Source: JBEKLJ01 sp050010255 (GTDB lineage: Bacteria > Acidobacteriota > Terriglobia > Bryobacterales > Bryobacteraceae). Taken from it: DNA of 64,000 bases. The DNA is taken from contig JBEKLJ010000001.1 of the NCBI GenBank assembly GCA_050010255.1, positions 1 to 64,000 of the forward strand, in the 5' to 3' direction. The notes below the pieces were generated by a model. That model did not search any database. It was not told where the DNA came from and saw only the letters and a program-made list of their open reading frames with translations. This document shows positions 20,555 to 29,599 of the stretch, one piece after another; the stretch's first letter is position 1; each line of letters starts with the position of its first letter. The translations under genes were made by a program, and so were the position numbers.

Positions 20555-23500
20555 GCGCTTTGCTCCGGAACGGGCTCCCAACCGGGCGCCGGTCCGCGCT
20601 TCCTCTCCGCAACCCGCTGGATGACCACGTAGAGCACGGGCACGATGAAGATGGCCAGCAGCGTGGCGGCGTTCATGCCGCCAAAAACGGCGGTGCCGAG
20701 CGATCGCCGGGAAGCCCCGCCGGCGCCGGTGGCGATCATCAGCGGCACGACGCCCAGGATGAAGGCGAACGAAGTCATCAGGATGGGCCGCAGCCGGAGG
20801 CGGGCGGCTTCCAGGGCCGCCTCGGGGATGGATTTGCCGTGCTCGTGGCTCATCCGGGCGAACTCCACAATCAGGATCGCGTTCTTGGCGGCCAGCCCGA
20901 TCAGGGTGACGATTCCGATCTGCGTGTAGAGGTCGTAGGGGTACGATCGAACCCAGACCGCGAACAGCGCCCCCAGAAGACCCAGCGGCAGCGCCATCAG
21001 CACGGCGAAGGGGATCGACCAGCTTTCGTAGAGCGCGGCCAGGCACAGGAACACGAGCACCGCCGCAAAACCGAAGATCACGGCTTCGTGGCCCTGCGCT
21101 TCCTTTTCCTGATAGGTGGTACCGGTCCACTCGTAGCTGTAGCCGGGCGGCAGCTTGGAAGCGGCCAGGCTCTCCATGGCGTCGCTGGCCTGGTCGCTGC
21201 TGTAGCCGGGGGCGGGTCCGCCGAGCATCTGGACGGCGCGGAAACGGTTGTAGCGGTACACCACGTCCGGTCCGGCAGTGGCCCTCACGGTGGACAGCGT
21301 GCCGAGCGGGACCATATCGCCGTCACCGGTGCGGACGTAGAAGCGGCTGATGTCAGCCGGCTGGCTGCGGAACTCCGGCTCGGCTTGCATCACCACCTGC
21401 CAGGTCCGCCCGAACGCATTGAAGTCGTTTACGTACAAACCGCCCAGGAAGGTCTGCAGGGTATTGTAGGCGTCGGTGACGGGGATGCCCAGCGTTTCCA
21501 CCTTGGCCAGGTCCATGTCCACCCTGTAGGCGGGAACATTGGGACGGAAAGTGCTGACGACGTTTCCGAGTTCCCGCCGCTGCCGGGCCGACTGCTCCAG
21601 CAGGTCGGCGGCTGCCGCCAGGTCCTGCACGCTGCCGCCAGCGCGGTCTTCGAGCATGAACTGAAAACCGCCCGTGGTGCTTAGGCCGAGGATGGGAGGA
21701 AGGCCGAACGGAAAGACGAAGGCTTCGGGCACCGCGGAGAATGCAGCCTGCATGCGCGCCATAAGCGGCCGGAGCTGCAACTCTTTGGCGCTGCGCTCAT
21801 CCCACGGCTTCAGCCGGACGATGAGGGTGGCCACGTTCGAGCTGCTGGTGCGAGTGGCAATGTCGATGCCTCCGAGGGTAAACGTTCCCGCGATGCCGGG
21901 CAGACTGCCCACGATGTTCTCGATCTTGCGCGTGGCGGCGTCGGTACGCGCGACGGAGGCGCCGTCGGGAAGCCGGATGGAAACCCAGATCGTGCCCTGG
22001 TCCTCATCGGGCAGAAAGCTGACCGGAAGATGCCGGAACAGGGCTCCGGCTGCCAGCCACAGACACAACAGCCCGAGCAAGGCCAAGGCCGACTTGCGGA
22101 TCAGCGCGCCGACGCCGGAAAGGTAACGGCTTCTGGCCCACTCGAAGCCCCGGTTGAAGCCGCGGAAGAAGCCCGCCAGCCAGCTCCGGCTTTCGCTCTT
22201 CGGCCGCAGGATCAGGGCGCTCAGCGCGGGACTGAGCGACAGCGCGTTAAAAGCCGAGATCAGCACCGAGGCCGCGATGGTGAGCGCAAACTGTTTGTAG
22301 ATCTGGCCGCTGATGCCGCCCAGAAACGCCACCGGGATGAACGCCGCCGCCAGAATGCAGGCGATGGCCACCACCGGCGCGGACACTTCCTGCATGGCGC
22401 GGATGGTGGCGTCTCGCGGCGCCATTCCGTCATCGATATGGCGTTGCACGGCCTCGACGACCACGATGGCGTCGTCCACCACGATGCCGATGGACAGTAC
22501 CAGGCCGAACATGCTGGTGAGGTTGATGGAAAACCCCAGCAGCGGGAACAGCGCGAACGTACCGACGATCGCCACCGGCACCGTGAGCAGCGGGATCAGG
22601 CTCGCACGCCAGTTCTGGAGGAAGATGAAGACCACCAGAATGACCAGCCCGATGGCTTCGAACAGGGTCAGCAGCACCTCGCTGATGGCCGCGCGCACGA
22701 ACACCGTCGAGTCATACGGAATGATGAAATCCATCCCCGCCGGGAAGTTCTTCTTCACCTGCGCCATGAACTTGCGGACCCGGTCGGCGGTGGCCACGGC
22801 ATTGGCGCCGGGAGACAGGTACACGATGAGGTTGCCCGAAGCGCGCCCGTTCACGCGGTTGAAACCGCTGTAGCTTTGCGCGCCGAGTTGTACCCGGCCG
22901 ATGTCGCGGATGCGCAGCAGGGAAGTGTCCGGCTGGGCGCGCAACACGATGTCTCCAAACTGGCTCGGGTCCACCAGCCGTCCTTGCGCGCTCACCGAAT
23001 ACTGGAAATCCGTCCCCGCCGGCGCGGGGGGCTGCCCCAGGGTGCCGGCCGGGTTCTGCCGGTTCTGCGCCTGGATGGCGTTGCTGATATCGGTGGCGGT
23101 GATGCCCAGCTTGGCCATCTTGTCCGGATTCACCCACACGCGCATGGAGTAAACCTGGTTGGCCCCGAGGCGGCATTCCCCCACGCCATCGAGGCTGGCG
23201 ACCTGGTTCAACAGGTTGATCTGCGCATAGTTGGTGAGGAACAGCGAGTCGTAGCGGCCATCGGTCGAGACCAGGCTGATGCTGGTCAGGAACGCGCTCG
23301 AGACTTTCTTGACCGTCACGCCCTGGCGCTGCACTTCCGGCGGCAGGCGCGGCATCGCGATGTTCACGCGATTCTGCGTCTGCACGGTGGCCATGTCGGG
23401 ATTCGTGCCCAGCCGGAACGTTACCTGGATGTTGAGCGATCCGTCGTTGCCGCTGCTCGAAAGGAAGTAGAGCATGCCGTCGAGACCGATCAACTGCTCC

Positions 23501-23697
23501 TCGATCGGCTGGGCGACGGTTTTCTCGAGGTCCTGCGCGTTGCCGCCCAGATAGCTGGTGGCGATCTGCACCACCGGAGGCACCACCTCCGGGTAGTTCG
23601 CGACCGGGAGGCTCGGAATCGCAACCGCGCCCAGGATGACGATCACGATGGCGATCACCATCGCGAACACGGGGTGGTCAATGAAAAAGCGCGCCAT
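20551..23697 (-). CDS. RND multidrug efflux permease (HAE1 family, AcrB/MexB-like)
   Basis: The 1048-residue inner-membrane pump is full length. The N-terminus FFIDHPVFAMVIAIVIVILGA is TM1. The proton-relay aspartates are in GIVVDDAIVVVEAV of TM4. Two large periplasmic porter loops follow TM1 and TM7, with PVANYPEVVPPVVQIATSY and FLPDEDQGTIWVSIRLPDGA. The family exports hydrophobic drugs, bile salts or dyes by proton antiport as a trimer. It lies three bases after the fusion-protein gene and overlaps the outer-membrane gene by four, so the complete tripartite pump is one operon behind a TetR regulator. Confidence 0.96.
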   Translation of the reverse strand: MARFFIDHPVFAMVIAIVIVILGAVAIPSLPVANYPEVVPPVVQIATSYLGGNAQDLEKTVAQPIEEQLIGLDGMLYFLSSSGNDGSLNIQVTFRLGTNPDMATVQTQNRVNIAMPRLPPEVQRQGVTVKKVSSAFLTSISLVSTDGRYDSLFLTNYAQINLLNQVASLDGVGECRLGANQVYSMRVWVNPDKMAKLGITATDISNAIQAQNRQNPAGTLGQPPAPAGTDFQYSVSAQGRLVDPSQFGDIVLRAQPDTSLLRIRDIGRVQLGAQSYSGFNRVNGRASGNLIVYLSPGANAVATADRVRKFMAQVKKNFPAGMDFIIPYDSTVFVRAAISEVLLTLFEAIGLVILVVFIFLQNWRASLIPLLTVPVAIVGTFALFPLLGFSINLTSMFGLVLSIGIVVDDAIVVVEAVQRHIDDGMAPRDATIRAMQEVSAPVVAIACILAAAFIPVAFLGGISGQIYKQFALTIAASVLISAFNALSLSPALSALILRPKSESRSWLAGFFRGFNRGFEWARSRYLSGVGALIRKSALALLGLLCLWLAAGALFRHLPVSFLPDEDQGTIWVSIRLPDGASVARTDAATRKIENIVGSLPGIAGTFTLGGIDIATRTSSSNVATLIVRLKPWDERSAKELQLRPLMARMQAAFSAVPEAFVFPFGLPPILGLSTTGGFQFMLEDRAGGSVQDLAAAADLLEQSARQRRELGNVVSTFRPNVPAYRVDMDLAKVETLGIPVTDAYNTLQTFLGGLYVNDFNAFGRTWQVVMQAEPEFRSQPADISRFYVRTGDGDMVPLGTLSTVRATAGPDVVYRYNRFRAVQMLGGPAPGYSSDQASDAMESLAASKLPPGYSYEWTGTTYQEKEAQGHEAVIFGFAAVLVFLCLAALYESWSIPFAVLMALPLGLLGALFAVWVRSYPYDLYTQIGIVTLIGLAAKNAILIVEFARMSHEHGKSIPEAALEAARLRLRPILMTSFAFILGVVPLMIATGAGGASRRSLGTAVFGGMNAATLLAIFIVPVLYVVIQRVAERKRGPAPGWEPVPEQSA

Positions 23698-23700
23698 GGC

Positions 23701-25029
23701 TCAGTTGCCGGTCCTCGGCTTCTCGAGTGGCGTCGCGCGGTAAGGCAGCGGCCGCACACGGGCGCCCGGTCGCACTTTCAACTGGCCTTCGACGACGACG
23801 CGGTCGCCCGGTTGGAGGCCCTGCTCGATCACCCACAGCTCTCCGACGCGGTCGCTGGTGGTAACCGCGCGCGCCAGCACCCTGTTGTCCGGTCCAACGG
23901 TATAGACCGTTTGCATGCTCTGTAACTGCTGCACGGCCCTTTGTGGCACCACAATCGCGTTGGCCCGCTCCTCGACCTCCACGCGAACCCGGCCGAACTG
24001 GCCCGGGAGCACGCTGCGCTGCGGATTCGGGAAACGCGCCTGCAACTCCAGAGTGCCGGTCTTGGGATCCACCTGGTTCAGCGAGTTCTCGATGTGCCCT
24101 TTCCAGGGGAACTCGGAGTTGTCGGCGAGAATGAGTGTCAAGGGCAGACCGCCGCCCAGCATCTTTTGCCCCCGCCTGGTCCAGGACAGGTAGGCCGCCT
24201 CGGTGACCTTGAACCGGACCCAGATGGGGTCCAGTGGGACGATGGTGGTCAGCGGTTGGGCGGAGTTCGGGCTCACCAGGCCGCCGACGGGAACCAGCGA
24301 GTCGCCGATGCGGCCGCTGATCGGCGCCCGAATCGTTCCGTACTCCAGGTTCAGTTGGGCGGCGCGCAAGGCGGCTTCGAGCGACTCCACTTTGCCCTGC
24401 ATGGCGTCGATCTGGGTGCGGGTCGAGAGACCGGTCTGGTCGACGTTCGCTTTGAGGGCGCTTACGTTCGCCTCATTAGCCGTCCGGGCGGCCACGGCGG
24501 CGTCCAGATCCTGCTGCGCGGCGGCGTCCGCCTGGACCAGCGGGCGGAGGCGGTCATAGTCCTGCTGGGCCCTCACCAGGTTGGCCTGCCCGGAGGCGAG
24601 ATTGGCTTGTGCCTGCAAGAGCGAGACCTGGCGCCGGGCGAATTCCAGATCGGCCTGGCTCTGCCGGAGACTTCCCTGGGCCTGCTGGACGGCGGCTTCG
24701 TAGGGCCGCAGATCGAGAACATAGAGAACCTGCCCGGCCTGGACCTCCGAACCCGGCTCGAACAGCCAGCGTTCGATGTATCCTCCCACGCGGCTCCGGA
24801 CCTCCACGGTGTTGCGCGCATAGGTCTGCGCCGCGAAGTCCGCAAAGACGGGGACGTCCCTCGGCTGCACCTCCAGCACCATCACCGAAGTCGCCGGGGG
24901 GTCCGCCGGGCCTTGCTTCTGGCCCGACGCGGCGCATCCCGCCAGCAGCAGACCGTACAGGAGGGCGGCAGAACCTGCCAGCCCCAGTGGAACCTTAGGG
25001 TGTTTCACGAGAACCTTCCCAAAATGCAC
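23701..25029 (-). CDS. RND periplasmic membrane fusion protein (AcrA-like lipoprotein)
   Basis: The 442-residue adaptor connects the RND pump to the outer-membrane channel. A lipobox LLLAGC is near residue 32. A biotinyl-lipoyl half (VRSRVGGYIERWLFEPGSEV) is followed by a long alpha-hairpin (about 105-200, Gln/Ala-rich heptads). The second lipoyl half then comes with IRAPISGRIGDSLVPVGGLV, followed by the beta-barrel and membrane-proximal domains. The start appears to be GTG at 25029 with only a weak ribosome site, and the gene follows tetR by 22 bases. Confidence 0.92.
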   Translation of the reverse strand: MHFGKVLVKHPKVPLGLAGSAALLYGLLLAGCAASGQKQGPADPPATSVMVLEVQPRDVPVFADFAAQTYARNTVEVRSRVGGYIERWLFEPGSEVQAGQVLYVLDLRPYEAAVQQAQGSLRQSQADLEFARRQVSLLQAQANLASGQANLVRAQQDYDRLRPLVQADAAAQQDLDAAVAARTANEANVSALKANVDQTGLSTRTQIDAMQGKVESLEAALRAAQLNLEYGTIRAPISGRIGDSLVPVGGLVSPNSAQPLTTIVPLDPIWVRFKVTEAAYLSWTRRGQKMLGGGLPLTLILADNSEFPWKGHIENSLNQVDPKTGTLELQARFPNPQRSVLPGQFGRVRVEVEERANAIVVPQRAVQQLQSMQTVYTVGPDNRVLARAVTTSDRVGELWVIEQGLQPGDRVVVEGQLKVRPGARVRPLPYRATPLEKPRTGN

Positions 25030-25051
25030 GAACGTTGTCCGGCCCGGATCT

Positions 25052-25663
25052 TCATCGGGTGGCCAGGCCCTTCCAGATCAACTCGAACAGGAAGTCGATA
25101 TCCTGCTCGGCAGTCGCTGTCGACCATCCCAGCAGGCGCTGCATCACGAGCCCGCGGGTCATTTCGTAAACGATAACGGCTGCAGCATCCGCCCGAACGG
25201 GACGGATCTGGCCTTCGACCGCCGCTTCGCGCAGCACCGCTTCGAGCGTCTCAACCTGCCGCAGGTACAGACTCCGCAATTCCTTGTCGAGGTGGGGCGG
25301 GCCGGTGTTGCCGAACTCGGCGTGGTAGATCCGGACGAAATTCCGGTTCTCCTCGGCGTCACGGATCCGCGTGGTGATGAACGCCCGGATTTTCTCGGCG
25401 GCCGTCGCGGCCGCCTCCACGTTCCGCTCGGTTTCCTCGATCAGCCTGATGAAGCCCCGTTTGAGAGCCGCCAGGTAAACTCTGCGCTTGGAGGGGAAGT
25501 AGAGATAGAGGGTGCCCTTGGCGAGGCCGGCCGCTTCGGCGATGTCGTCCATGGTGGCGCCGCTGAACCCCTTGCGCGCGAACACCCGCCGCGCGGCCTC
25601 CAGGATCTCCCCGCAACGAAACTCGGAGACCACGGCGTGCTTGGTTTTTCCCAGCAGCGGCAT
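25052..25663 (-). CDS. TetR-family regulator of the RND efflux operon
   Basis: The 203-residue repressor has an N-terminal helix-turn-helix: ILEAARRVFARKGFSGATMDD, IAEAAGLAKGTLYLYFPSK and RRVYLAALK (about residues 19-68). The C-terminal ligand domain is helical and diverged, ending FELIWKGLATR. It is the first gene of the tetR-MFP-RND-OMF unit, so it very likely represses its own operon until a pump substrate binds. An 8+8 perfect inverted repeat touches its start codon. A longer apparent frame extending to 26710 is the antisense shadow of the ABC transporter gene. Confidence 0.92.
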   Translation of the reverse strand: MPLLGKTKHAVVSEFRCGEILEAARRVFARKGFSGATMDDIAEAAGLAKGTLYLYFPSKRRVYLAALKRGFIRLIEETERNVEAAATAAEKIRAFITTRIRDAEENRNFVRIYHAEFGNTGPPHLDKELRSLYLRQVETLEAVLREAAVEGQIRPVRADAAAVIVYEMTRGLVMQRLLGWSTATAEQDIDFLFELIWKGLATR

Positions 25664-25683
25664 GACTGACTCACCAGTCAGTC
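25664..25683. promoter_or_regulatory. palindromic TetR operator
   Basis: GACTGACT (25664-25671) and AGTCAGTC (25676-25683) are perfect inverted arms around a four-base spacer. The first arm abuts the tetR start codon (25663-25661), so a bound repressor would cover both the ribosome site and the TATGGT/TAGACT -10-like boxes. The ACTGACT/AGTCAGT type of palindrome is common for TetR proteins of RND operons. Confidence 0.75.
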
Positions 25684-25743
25684 TACCATACGCGCGGGTA
25701 TGAACGCTGCAAGCGACGATCTGCGGTCTCTGCGTCGCTGCGC

Positions 25744-27486
25744 TCAGATCGCTTCCAGCTCCTCTTCCAGCAACTGTTTCTGGTAGAGATCGGCGTAGTA
25801 GCCGCCGGCGGCGATGAGGTTCTCGTGGGAGCCCTGCTCGACAATGCGGCCGGCCTCGATCACGATGATGCGGTCCGCCTGGCGGACCGTCGAGACGCGG
25901 TGCGAGATGAGGATCGAGGTGCGGCCGCGCATGACGCCGGACAAGCCTTGCAGGATGCGCTCTTCGGTGAGCGTGTCCACGCTCGAGAGCGCGTCGTCGA
26001 GGATAAGGATGCGGGGATCGCGCAGGATGGCCCGGGCGATGGCCGCGCGCTGCTTCTGCCCGCCGGAGAGCGTGATGCCGCGTTCGCCGACTAGCGTCTG
26101 GTAGCCCTCCGGGAAGGTCTCGATGTCCGGCCCCAGCCCGGCGATCTCGGCGGCGCGGCGGATCTCCTCTGCGGTGGCGCGCTCGACGCCGAAGGCGATG
26201 TTGTCGGCCAGGGTGGCGCTGAACAGGAAGGTCTCCTGAGGGACGAACCCGATCTGGCGGCGCAGCTCGGCCGGCGAGAGCTCGCGCAGGTCGATGCCAT
26301 CCAGGAGCACGGCCCCCGAGGTCGGATCCATGAGCCGGGGAACCAGGCGCGCCAGCGTGCTCTTGCCGCTGCCGGTGTGGCCGACGACGGCCACGGTTTC
26401 GCCGGCTCGGATCGCCAGGGAAACGCCGTCCAGCGCGCGGCCGGCCGGGTACTCCACCGCCGCCTCGCGGAACTCGATCGCGCCGCGCACCGGTTGCTCG
26501 AGCCGCCGGGGAGAAGGTGGCCCGGCGATCGACGGGCGCTCGTCCAGGAGCTGGCAGATGCGGCCCAGCGAGGCTGACCCGCGCTGCATCAGGTTCACCA
26601 CCCAGCCCAGCGCGATCATCGGCCAGACCAGCACCCCCATGTAGGTGTTGAACATGACGAAGCTCCCGAACGAGATGTGGCCGCTCATCATCCGCAGTCC
26701 GCCCACCCACAGCACGATGAGGAAGCTCAGCCCGACCAGCGCCTGAAGCAGCGGCATGAACAGGCTCGAGATGCGCGCCAGCGACAGGTTCTGCGCCAGA
26801 AACTCGCGGTTGAGCTTCTCGAACTGGCGCACCTCGGACTCCTCCTGCGCGTAGGCGCGGATCACCCGCACGCCGGAGAGGTTCTCCTGCACGCGGCTGG
26901 AGATGTCGGAGAACATGGCCTGAATGCGCTCGAAGCGGCTATGGATGATGCGGCCGACGCGGATGACCGCCAGGCTGATCAGTGGGGCCGGCAAAAGCGC
27001 GATCAGCGTGAGCGGCCAGTCAACCGAGAGCATGACGGCGACCACTATTGCGACCGTCAGCGAAGTCTCGGCCCAGTACATGACGCCGGGGCCGAGCATC
27101 ATGCGCACGGCGTTCAGGTCATTGGTGGCGCGGGCCATGATGTCGCCGGTGCGCATGCGCATGTAAAAGTCCGAGGAGAGGCCCACCAGGTGATCGAACA
27201 GGTTGTTGCGGAGGTCGTATTCGATATCGCGCGAGATGCCGATGAGGGTGACGCGCATCTGGTACTGAAAGACGCCCTTGAGGGCCGACAGGCCCACTAT
27301 CAGCAGGCAAAACTGGAGGACGACGACCAGGCTGAAGCCGCGCGTGAGCGCGTCGATACCGGCGCGGATCAGCAGGGGCAGGCCGGCCGCCGCCATGTCT
27401 TTCAGCACCAGGGCGCCGAATCCGATGACCAGCCCGCGGCGGTAGCGCCGGTAATACGGCCACAGCCGGCGGAACGTCTCCCGCAT
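25744..27486 (-). CDS. ABC exporter, fused membrane and ATPase domains (MsbA/YheI-like)
   Basis: The 580-residue half-transporter has six transmembrane helices (about 20-320) and a C-terminal nucleotide-binding domain. Walker A is GHTGSGKST, the Q-loop lies in FVPQETFLFS, the signature is TLSGGQKQR and the switch His is in LISHRVS. Walker B reads LILDDALSSVD, so the usual catalytic Glu is Asp, as in the degenerate site of some heterodimeric exporters such as BmrC/YheI. No partner half-transporter is adjacent. The preferred start forms TGATG with the DUF218 gene stop; an alternative ATG is at 27522. The substrate is unknown, with lipid or drug the usual classes. Confidence 0.9.
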   Translation of the reverse strand: MRETFRRLWPYYRRYRRGLVIGFGALVLKDMAAAGLPLLIRAGIDALTRGFSLVVVLQFCLLIVGLSALKGVFQYQMRVTLIGISRDIEYDLRNNLFDHLVGLSSDFYMRMRTGDIMARATNDLNAVRMMLGPGVMYWAETSLTVAIVVAVMLSVDWPLTLIALLPAPLISLAVIRVGRIIHSRFERIQAMFSDISSRVQENLSGVRVIRAYAQEESEVRQFEKLNREFLAQNLSLARISSLFMPLLQALVGLSFLIVLWVGGLRMMSGHISFGSFVMFNTYMGVLVWPMIALGWVVNLMQRGSASLGRICQLLDERPSIAGPPSPRRLEQPVRGAIEFREAAVEYPAGRALDGVSLAIRAGETVAVVGHTGSGKSTLARLVPRLMDPTSGAVLLDGIDLRELSPAELRRQIGFVPQETFLFSATLADNIAFGVERATAEEIRRAAEIAGLGPDIETFPEGYQTLVGERGITLSGGQKQRAAIARAILRDPRILILDDALSSVDTLTEERILQGLSGVMRGRTSILISHRVSTVRQADRIIVIEAGRIVEQGSHENLIAAGGYYADLYQKQLLEEELEAI

Positions 27487-28088
27487 CACAGGCCGGCCCA
27501 GTCGGCGAACGTCTTTGTCCATTCGAGAAGTACCTGCTTCCGACCCTCGCGGCTGCGCCACCAATCCTCGGGCCGGAAGACCCAATCCGGCGCCGCGACC
27601 ACGCGGAACCGGCCGGCGGCAGTCAGCCCGCGGAAGACCCGGGCGGTGCGGCCGGTGTGATAGTTGCTGGTGACGACCATGAAGCGGCCCACGCCGCGGC
27701 GCCCTAACTCGCCCAGGATCTCGCGCGCCTCGTCGCGGGTCGAGCCGCCGCGCATGGGGAACGCGATGAACCAGTCGGAGGGGTAGCCCCGCCGCACCGC
27801 GAAGGCGATGGCCAGGTCGGATTCCCTCAAGCCGTAACAGCACTCCGGCCCGCTCACGAGGATCTTCGGGGCATACCCCTGCCGGACCAGCTCGGCGGCT
27901 TTCGCGATGCGGTTGCCCTTGTCGTCGCCGGCCAGCACCACAACCATCTCGGCCCGGAACGGCTCCTGCGCGTCGATGAGGCCCCAGCCGAGCGCCCGCA
28001 GCCACAGCGTGCGTCCGAGAATCAGGATCAGAAGGACCAGGGCGATTGGGACAGCCCAGCGCAGGACTCGGGATCGCACCAGCGGCAC
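27486..28088 (-). CDS. DUF218 / YdcF-SanA family membrane-anchored protein
   Basis: The 200-residue protein has one N-terminal transmembrane helix (about 11-30) and a DUF218 domain. The family signature is seen in MVVVLAGDDKGNRIAKAAEL, KILVSGPECCYGLRESD, FPMRGGSTRDEAREI and VVTSNYHTGRTARVF. SanA and ElyC of this family affect envelope integrity and undecaprenyl-phosphate metabolism. The start is GTG at 28088, three bases after the preceding gene, and the end overlaps the ABC exporter start by one base (TGATG), so the three genes form one unit. Confidence 0.8.
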   Translation of the reverse strand: MPLVRSRVLRWAVPIALVLLILILGRTLWLRALGWGLIDAQEPFRAEMVVVLAGDDKGNRIAKAAELVRQGYAPKILVSGPECCYGLRESDLAIAFAVRRGYPSDWFIAFPMRGGSTRDEAREILGELGRRGVGRFMVVTSNYHTGRTARVFRGLTAAGRFRVVAAPDWVFRPEDWWRSREGRKQVLLEWTKTFADWAGL

Positions 28089-28091
28089 GAA

Positions 28092-28649
28092 CTATTCTTT
28101 GTCGCTGGAGCCGTCGGGGTCAAGGTGACGGACGGTCCTCAGGCGCTGGTAGAGGCGCTCGACCTCGGCTTCGTCCTCGGGCCGCAGCAGCCGGTAGCGC
28201 GGCGAGGCCAGCGCCCGATCCTTGGCCGGCAGCGGCTCGCCCCAGAACTGGCGGTACGGGATGCCGTCGATGAGCGCCTCCCGCGCATGGCGCCGCAGGT
28301 GCCGCAGCAGGCTGTTGGTCGAATCGACGTCGCCCGGGTAGATCAGCAGCACGCGCGAGTCGTCGTCCAGGGTCAGGCTGACGGCCAGCGGCGAGAGCCA
28401 GCCGGTGCGGTCGAGCCGGCGGATGGCCGTCCAGGCGATGTGGCGGCGCCCAATGCCCAGGCGGGTCTCGCCAACCTCGATGGCCGGCCGCGAGGCCAGG
28501 TAGAGGAGCAACGCGGCCGTGGCCAGCAACAGCCCGGCTGCCACGTAAGCCGGCGCCCAGCGCCATCCGCACCACACCGAAAAGAGGCCGCACAGCACGG
28601 CCGCCAGTCCCGCCTGCAAGTAGTGCCTGGAAGGAACGTAGCGAGTCAC
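28092..28649 (-). CDS. two-helix membrane protein with PH-like domain, unknown function
   Basis: The 185-residue product has two adjacent hydrophobic helices (about 12-30 and 33-51). A soluble part with RRHIAWTAIRRLDRTGWLSP and VSLTLDDDSRVLLIYPGDVDS resembles bacterial PH-like domains. The family is not firmly recognised. GTG at 28649 follows GGGGAGA. It is the first gene of a three-gene run with the DUF218 protein and the ABC exporter, with gaps of three and minus one bases, so a shared envelope role is plausible but unproven. Confidence 0.65.
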   Translation of the reverse strand: MTRYVPSRHYLQAGLAAVLCGLFSVWCGWRWAPAYVAAGLLLATAALLLYLASRPAIEVGETRLGIGRRHIAWTAIRRLDRTGWLSPLAVSLTLDDDSRVLLIYPGDVDSTNSLLRHLRRHAREALIDGIPYRQFWGEPLPAKDRALASPRYRLLRPEDEAEVERLYQRLRTVRHLDPDGSSDKE

Positions 28650-28739
28650 GTGCGCGGTCTCCCCTCTTTCTTAAGCCTACCCCGGGTCACCGGAGGCGTC
28701 AATCCGTCTTAAGGTCCGCGGGTCTCGGCACATCCCGGC

Positions 28740-28820
28740 TCAGACGGGGACGCGCCGGCGCAGCACTTCCACCGCCCGCCAGACGTATCCCAGACCGCTC
28801 CAGACGGTCGCTGCAGCGGA
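28740..28820 (-). pseudogene. detached second copy of the pgsA 3' end
   Basis: Read on the minus strand this stretch encodes WSGLGYVWRAVEVLRRRVPV before a TGA at 28742-28740. The real pgsA ends with WSGLVYVWRGISLVRRR. The two share 34 of 35 bases (28777-28811 and 29673-29707) and keep matching at protein level beyond that. It begins directly after the HEPN stop codon. It is thus the orphaned or replacement 3' end of pgsA on the far side of the HEPN/MNT module. Confidence 0.75.
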
Positions 28821-29234
28821 TCAGATCAGGGCCGCTGCCGGCAAGACCCGCCGGATGGCGCTGCGAACCTCCTGTGCAACCTCGACGGCTTCGGAAGCCT
28901 CCTCCGCCGTGATCGGCTCCCAGTCCCCGGGGTAGCGCGCTTCGACCGAGTACCGATTCAGCATCAACACACGGCCGAATTCGAGCCGGAGCGTCGCGGG
29001 TTCGGAAAGGGCTTGGAAAAGCACTCGCAAATCGTGCGTCCTGGGGCAGTCCACGCCGATCCATGCCAGGAGGCCTTTCAGGTATTTCTCCGCACACTGC
29101 TGCGCGTGGAAGCACACGGTGTCATAGGGACAATCCTCCGCCAGGGTCAGGGTGTGCTGTGCGTTGCGAAGATCGTTCTCAGCCTTGCGGACCCACTGCC
29201 GAACGAGCTCGACATCACCGGGCGCTGCGCTCAT
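28821..29234 (-). CDS. HEPN-domain protein (toxin half of a HEPN/MNT pair)
   Basis: The 137-residue all-helical protein shows the HEPN hallmarks of the type that pairs with MNT nucleotidyltransferases: WVRKAENDLRNAQHTL, CFHAQQCAEKYLKGLLAW, THDLRVLFQAL and the C-terminal ARYPGDWEPIT. HEPN partners are often RNases kept silent by the MNT enzyme, which can AMPylate them. The Rx4-6H catalytic motif is not obvious here, so nuclease activity is uncertain. Its ATG lies inside the MNT coding region (20-base overlap). The module sits between two copies of the pgsA 3' end. Confidence 0.85.
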   Translation of the reverse strand: MSAAPGDVELVRQWVRKAENDLRNAQHTLTLAEDCPYDTVCFHAQQCAEKYLKGLLAWIGVDCPRTHDLRVLFQALSEPATLRLEFGRVLMLNRYSVEARYPGDWEPITAEEASEAVEVAQEVRSAIRRVLPAAALI

Positions 29235-29562
29235 AGAGTACTTCGCCCTCTTTGGCCGCCGGCTCGATCAGTGTGCCTCTCCGGGTGCGGTTTCTCTCGA
29301 ACTCCTCCGGGGTGACGACGATGACGTCGGCCGGCAGGTCCACTCCGATCAGCACGGCATCTATGGCCGTGGCCTGTTTCCGCCGCGACCCTTCGACGCG
29401 CATCACCACCAGCAGGTCGGCGTCGCTATCTTCCGTGGCTGTGCCCCGCGCGTGGGAACCGAAGAGAATGATCTTCTCGGGATGGAAGCGGTCGGCGATC
29501 CGCCGCGCCATCTCCTGGATTCGCCCGCGTGCGGGATTTGGGTTGCGATGGGCGGTACTCAT
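29215..29562 (-). CDS. MNT-type minimal nucleotidyltransferase (antitoxin half)
   Basis: The 115-residue protein has the nucleotidyltransferase signature IILFGSHARGTATEDSDADL, with G-S then two Asp of the D-x-D pair, and a later Asp in LPADVIVV. MNT enzymes of HEPN/MNT modules transfer AMP to the HEPN partner and act as antitoxins. It overlaps the HEPN gene by 20 bases and is probably translationally coupled. A TAATAT -10-like box lies about 30 bases upstream and GAAGG just before the ATG. Confidence 0.88.
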   Translation of the reverse strand: MSTAHRNPNPARGRIQEMARRIADRFHPEKIILFGSHARGTATEDSDADLLVVMRVEGSRRKQATAIDAVLIGVDLPADVIVVTPEEFERNRTRRGTLIEPAAKEGEVLYERSAR

Positions 29563-29599
29563 CCTTCAACGCCCTTTCAACACCATATTAGCAGCCGCA

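Noticed and set aside
20555..21130. N-terminal extension of the NodT gene to 656 residues
   Set aside because: The extension lies inside the RND gene and has no protein character; the lipobox and ATGA overlap fix the start at 20554.
25664..26710. Extension of the TetR gene to 552 residues
   Set aside because: The added part is an out-of-frame reading of the ABC ATPase domain; the HTH begins after ATG 25663.
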